Assembly: GCF_036688685.1 (NCBI RefSeq)
Contig: NZ_JAQQPS010000004.1
Location: 124,001-188,000 of the forward strand
Source: JALYUM01 sp036688685
GTDB taxonomy: Bacteria > Pseudomonadota > Gammaproteobacteria > Burkholderiales > Burkholderiaceae_D
Direction of reading: 5' to 3'
Length of the DNA: 64,000 bases
Shown: in pieces, positions 62,601-64,000 of the stretch
Numbering within the stretch: position 1 is the first letter of the stretch
Layout of the letters: each line of letters opens with the position of its first letter
Made by a program: the position numbers and the translations under genes
The notes under the pieces: generated by a model
Seen by the model: the letters and a program-made list of their open reading frames with translations, nothing else
Told to the model about the DNA's origin: nothing
Database searches by the model: none

Positions 62601-63866
62601 ATGAGCATCATCGCAAAATTGCCGTATGAATGGCTGGTCGGCCTGCGCTACACGCGCGCCGGCAAGCGCAGCGGCCGCAATAGTTTTATATCGTTTATTT
62701 CGCTGATCTCCGTCTCCGGCATCGCGCTGGGGGTGGCCGCGCTGATCGTGGTGCTCTCGGTGATGAACGGTTTTCAGAAGGAAGTGACCGACCGCATGCT
62801 GTCGGTGCTGGCGCACATCGAAGTGTTCGACGCGAGCGGCGGCATGCCGAACTGGGAAGCGGCCGAGAAGGAAGCGTTCCAGAATCCGCAGGTGCGCGGC
62901 GCCGCCCCCTTCGTCGAAACCCAGGGTTTGTTATTGCGCGACGACGTGATGCGCCCGGCCATCGTGCGTGGCGTGCTGCCTGAAAAGGAAGCGGCCGTCT
63001 CCGATATCGGGCGCCAGGTCAAGCACGGTTCGTTCGCCTCGCTGCAGCCCGGCACCTTCAACATCATGCTCGGCTACGCGCTGGCCAATTCGCTCGGCGT
63101 GGGCATCGGCGACAAGGTCACCATGCTGCTCGCGCAAGGCCAGGCCACCCCGGCCGGCGTGCTGCCGCGCACCCGCACGTTTACCGTCTCGGCCATCTTC
63201 GAAGCGGGCCACTATGAATTCGATTCGGGGCTGGCCTTCATTGCACTCGAAGACGCCGAAAAACTCGAGCGCCTGACTGCGCCATCGGGCCTGCGCCTGC
63301 GCATCGCCGACATGCACCAGGCGCCGGAAGTGGCGCTGCAGCTGAAGAAAACCATGTCCGGTACATTGATCATGCGCGACTGGTCGAAGCTCAATGCGAA
63401 CTGGTTCGCGGCCGTGCAGACCGAGAAAAAAATGATGTTCATCATCCTGACCCTGATCATTGCGGTGGCCGCGTTTAACCTGGTCTCGACGCTGGTCATG
63501 ACCGTCACCGAAAAGCAGGCCGACATTGCCATCTTGCGCACCCTTGGTTCCTCGCCGCGCTCGATTCAAAAAATCTTCATGATCCAGGGCGCGCTGGTGG
63601 GGATCATGGGCACCATGCTGGGCGTCGGCTTCGGCGTGCTGGTGGCCCTGAACGTCGACGTCATCGTGCCGTTCATCGAACACCTGCTGGGCGTGCAGTT
63701 CCTGTCGAAAGATATTTACTTTATCAGCTCGGTGCCGTCCGACCTGCGCTGGCCCGATGTCTTCAAAATTGGCGGCCTGGCCGTGATCATGGCGTTTCTC
63801 GCCACCATTTATCCTAGTTACTCGGCGTCCCGCGTCAAACCGGCGGAGGCCCTGCGTTATGAATGA
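62601..63866 (+). CDS. lolC: lipoprotein-releasing ABC transporter permease LolC/LolE
   Basis: 421 aa, usual family length. An N-terminal cytoplasmic stretch (LPYEWLVGLRYTRAGKRSGR), first membrane helix 30-55, a large periplasmic domain (60-265), then three helices of the FtsX fold. LolCDE extracts outer-membrane lipoproteins from the inner membrane and passes them to LolA. The ATG at 62601 has GGAG upstream. It overlaps lolD by 8 bp. Confidence 0.95.
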   Translation: MSIIAKLPYEWLVGLRYTRAGKRSGRNSFISFISLISVSGIALGVAALIVVLSVMNGFQKEVTDRMLSVLAHIEVFDASGGMPNWEAAEKEAFQNPQVRGAAPFVETQGLLLRDDVMRPAIVRGVLPEKEAAVSDIGRQVKHGSFASLQPGTFNIMLGYALANSLGVGIGDKVTMLLAQGQATPAGVLPRTRTFTVSAIFEAGHYEFDSGLAFIALEDAEKLERLTAPSGLRLRIADMHQAPEVALQLKKTMSGTLIMRDWSKLNANWFAAVQTEKKMMFIILTLIIAVAAFNLVSTLVMTVTEKQADIAILRTLGSSPRSIQKIFMIQGALVGIMGTMLGVGFGVLVALNVDVIVPFIEHLLGVQFLSKDIYFISSVPSDLRWPDVFKIGGLAVIMAFLATIYPSYSASRVKPAEALRYE

Positions 63867-64000
63867 CCTGTCCAAATCTCTGGTACTGACCTGCACGGGT
63901 CTCGGCAAAACCTTCCGCGAAGGCGACTACGCCGTGCAAGTGCTGGCGCAAGTGAACTTTGCCATTTCGCGCGGCGAAAGGGTCGCCATCGTCGGCGCCT
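63859..64000 (+). CDS. lolD: lipoprotein-releasing system ATP-binding protein LolD (cut off by window end)
   Basis: First 47 codons only, from the ATG at 63859, which overlaps the lolC stop by 8 bp. The sequence (LTCTGLGKTFREGDYAVQVL and then RVAIVGA, the start of Walker A) fits LolD. Confidence 0.92.
   Translation, partial: MNDLSKSLVLTCTGLGKTFREGDYAVQVLAQVNFAISRGERVAIVGA

Noticed and set aside
1..64000. CRISPR arrays, tRNA/rRNA genes, IS elements, prophage
   Set aside because: I found no regularly spaced direct repeats, no tRNA cloverleaf, no transposase or integrase, and intergenic space is too small for rRNA.

Overview
The window is GC-rich (high G/C at third codon positions), densely coded bacterial chromosome. 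The gene content points to a betaproteobacterium of the Oxalobacteraceae (Massilia/Duganella/Telluria type): Lol lipoprotein export, an rpfE-recJ pair, BkdA1-type branched-chain dehydrogenase subunits, many hybrid kinases and c-di-GMP enzymes, a LGGEP-type chemoreceptor HAMP region, and several secreted hydrolases. This placement is inferred from protein character, not from a database search. I saw no rRNA, tRNA, CRISPR array, IS element or prophage.

Layout. 1-5 kb (minus strand): an S33/TAP-type exopeptidase, a DASS anion transporter and a Tat-exported PhoD phosphodiesterase/phosphatase. 5-7 kb: a soluble histidine kinase and an FRG-domain protein. 7-11.6 kb: a GH1-RmlD fusion enzyme, divergent from a glycosyltransferase that is followed by a DUF455 ferritin-like protein. 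11.5-15.8 kb (minus): an M23 peptidase, a Sel1-repeat protein whose frame runs into the peptidase gene, an MscS channel and a YfcC-type transporter. 15.9-22 kb (plus): a secreted cyanophycinase, then a coupled four-gene operon for a periplasmic PaoABC-type molybdenum aldehyde oxidoreductase plus an outer-membrane barrel. 22-28.4 kb: LysR/pirin, OsmC, and a GntR-ABC ATPase-membrane protein-S41 peptidase operon behind an inverted-repeat operator. 28.5-35.9 kb: small secreted proteins, a LivK-type binding protein, a PAS/GGDEF/EAL protein, a PanE-type reductase and a secreted DRGH nuclease. 36-43.7 kb (minus): a TonB receptor, then a coupled 7TMR hybrid kinase, a REC-GGDEF diguanylate cyclase and a MOSC protein. 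43.9-48.4 kb: VOC protein and 2-hydroxyacid dehydrogenase, a MASE4 hybrid kinase, and a small ORF. 48.4-52 kb (minus): branched-chain 2-oxoacid dehydrogenase E1alpha, E1beta and E2. 52-59.7 kb: DUF5694 protein, an AT-rich stretch leading into a chemoreceptor, a KefC/KefF/DUF2288 operon, and a RES-Xre toxin-antitoxin module with a clear inverted-repeat operator. 59.8-64 kb: recJ and an rpfE-like gene, divergent from lolC and a cut-off lolD.

How the genes work together. Most groups are translationally coupled by ATGA, TTGA, TGATG or TAATG overlaps, so functional units can be read from the sequence. The clearest are paoABC plus barrel, GntR-ABC-S41, hybrid kinase-diguanylate cyclase-MOSC, bkdA1-bkdA2-bkdB, DUF2288-kefF-kefC and antitoxin-RES. 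Three convergent pairs share self-complementary 4-bp stop overlaps. The main candidates for a second look are the GH1-RmlD fusion beside its glycosyltransferase, the Sel1/M23 frame overlap, the MOSC protein with a methyltransferase-like tail, the extended GntR operon, the RES-Xre operator, and the AT-rich, hairpin-rich leader of the chemoreceptor.
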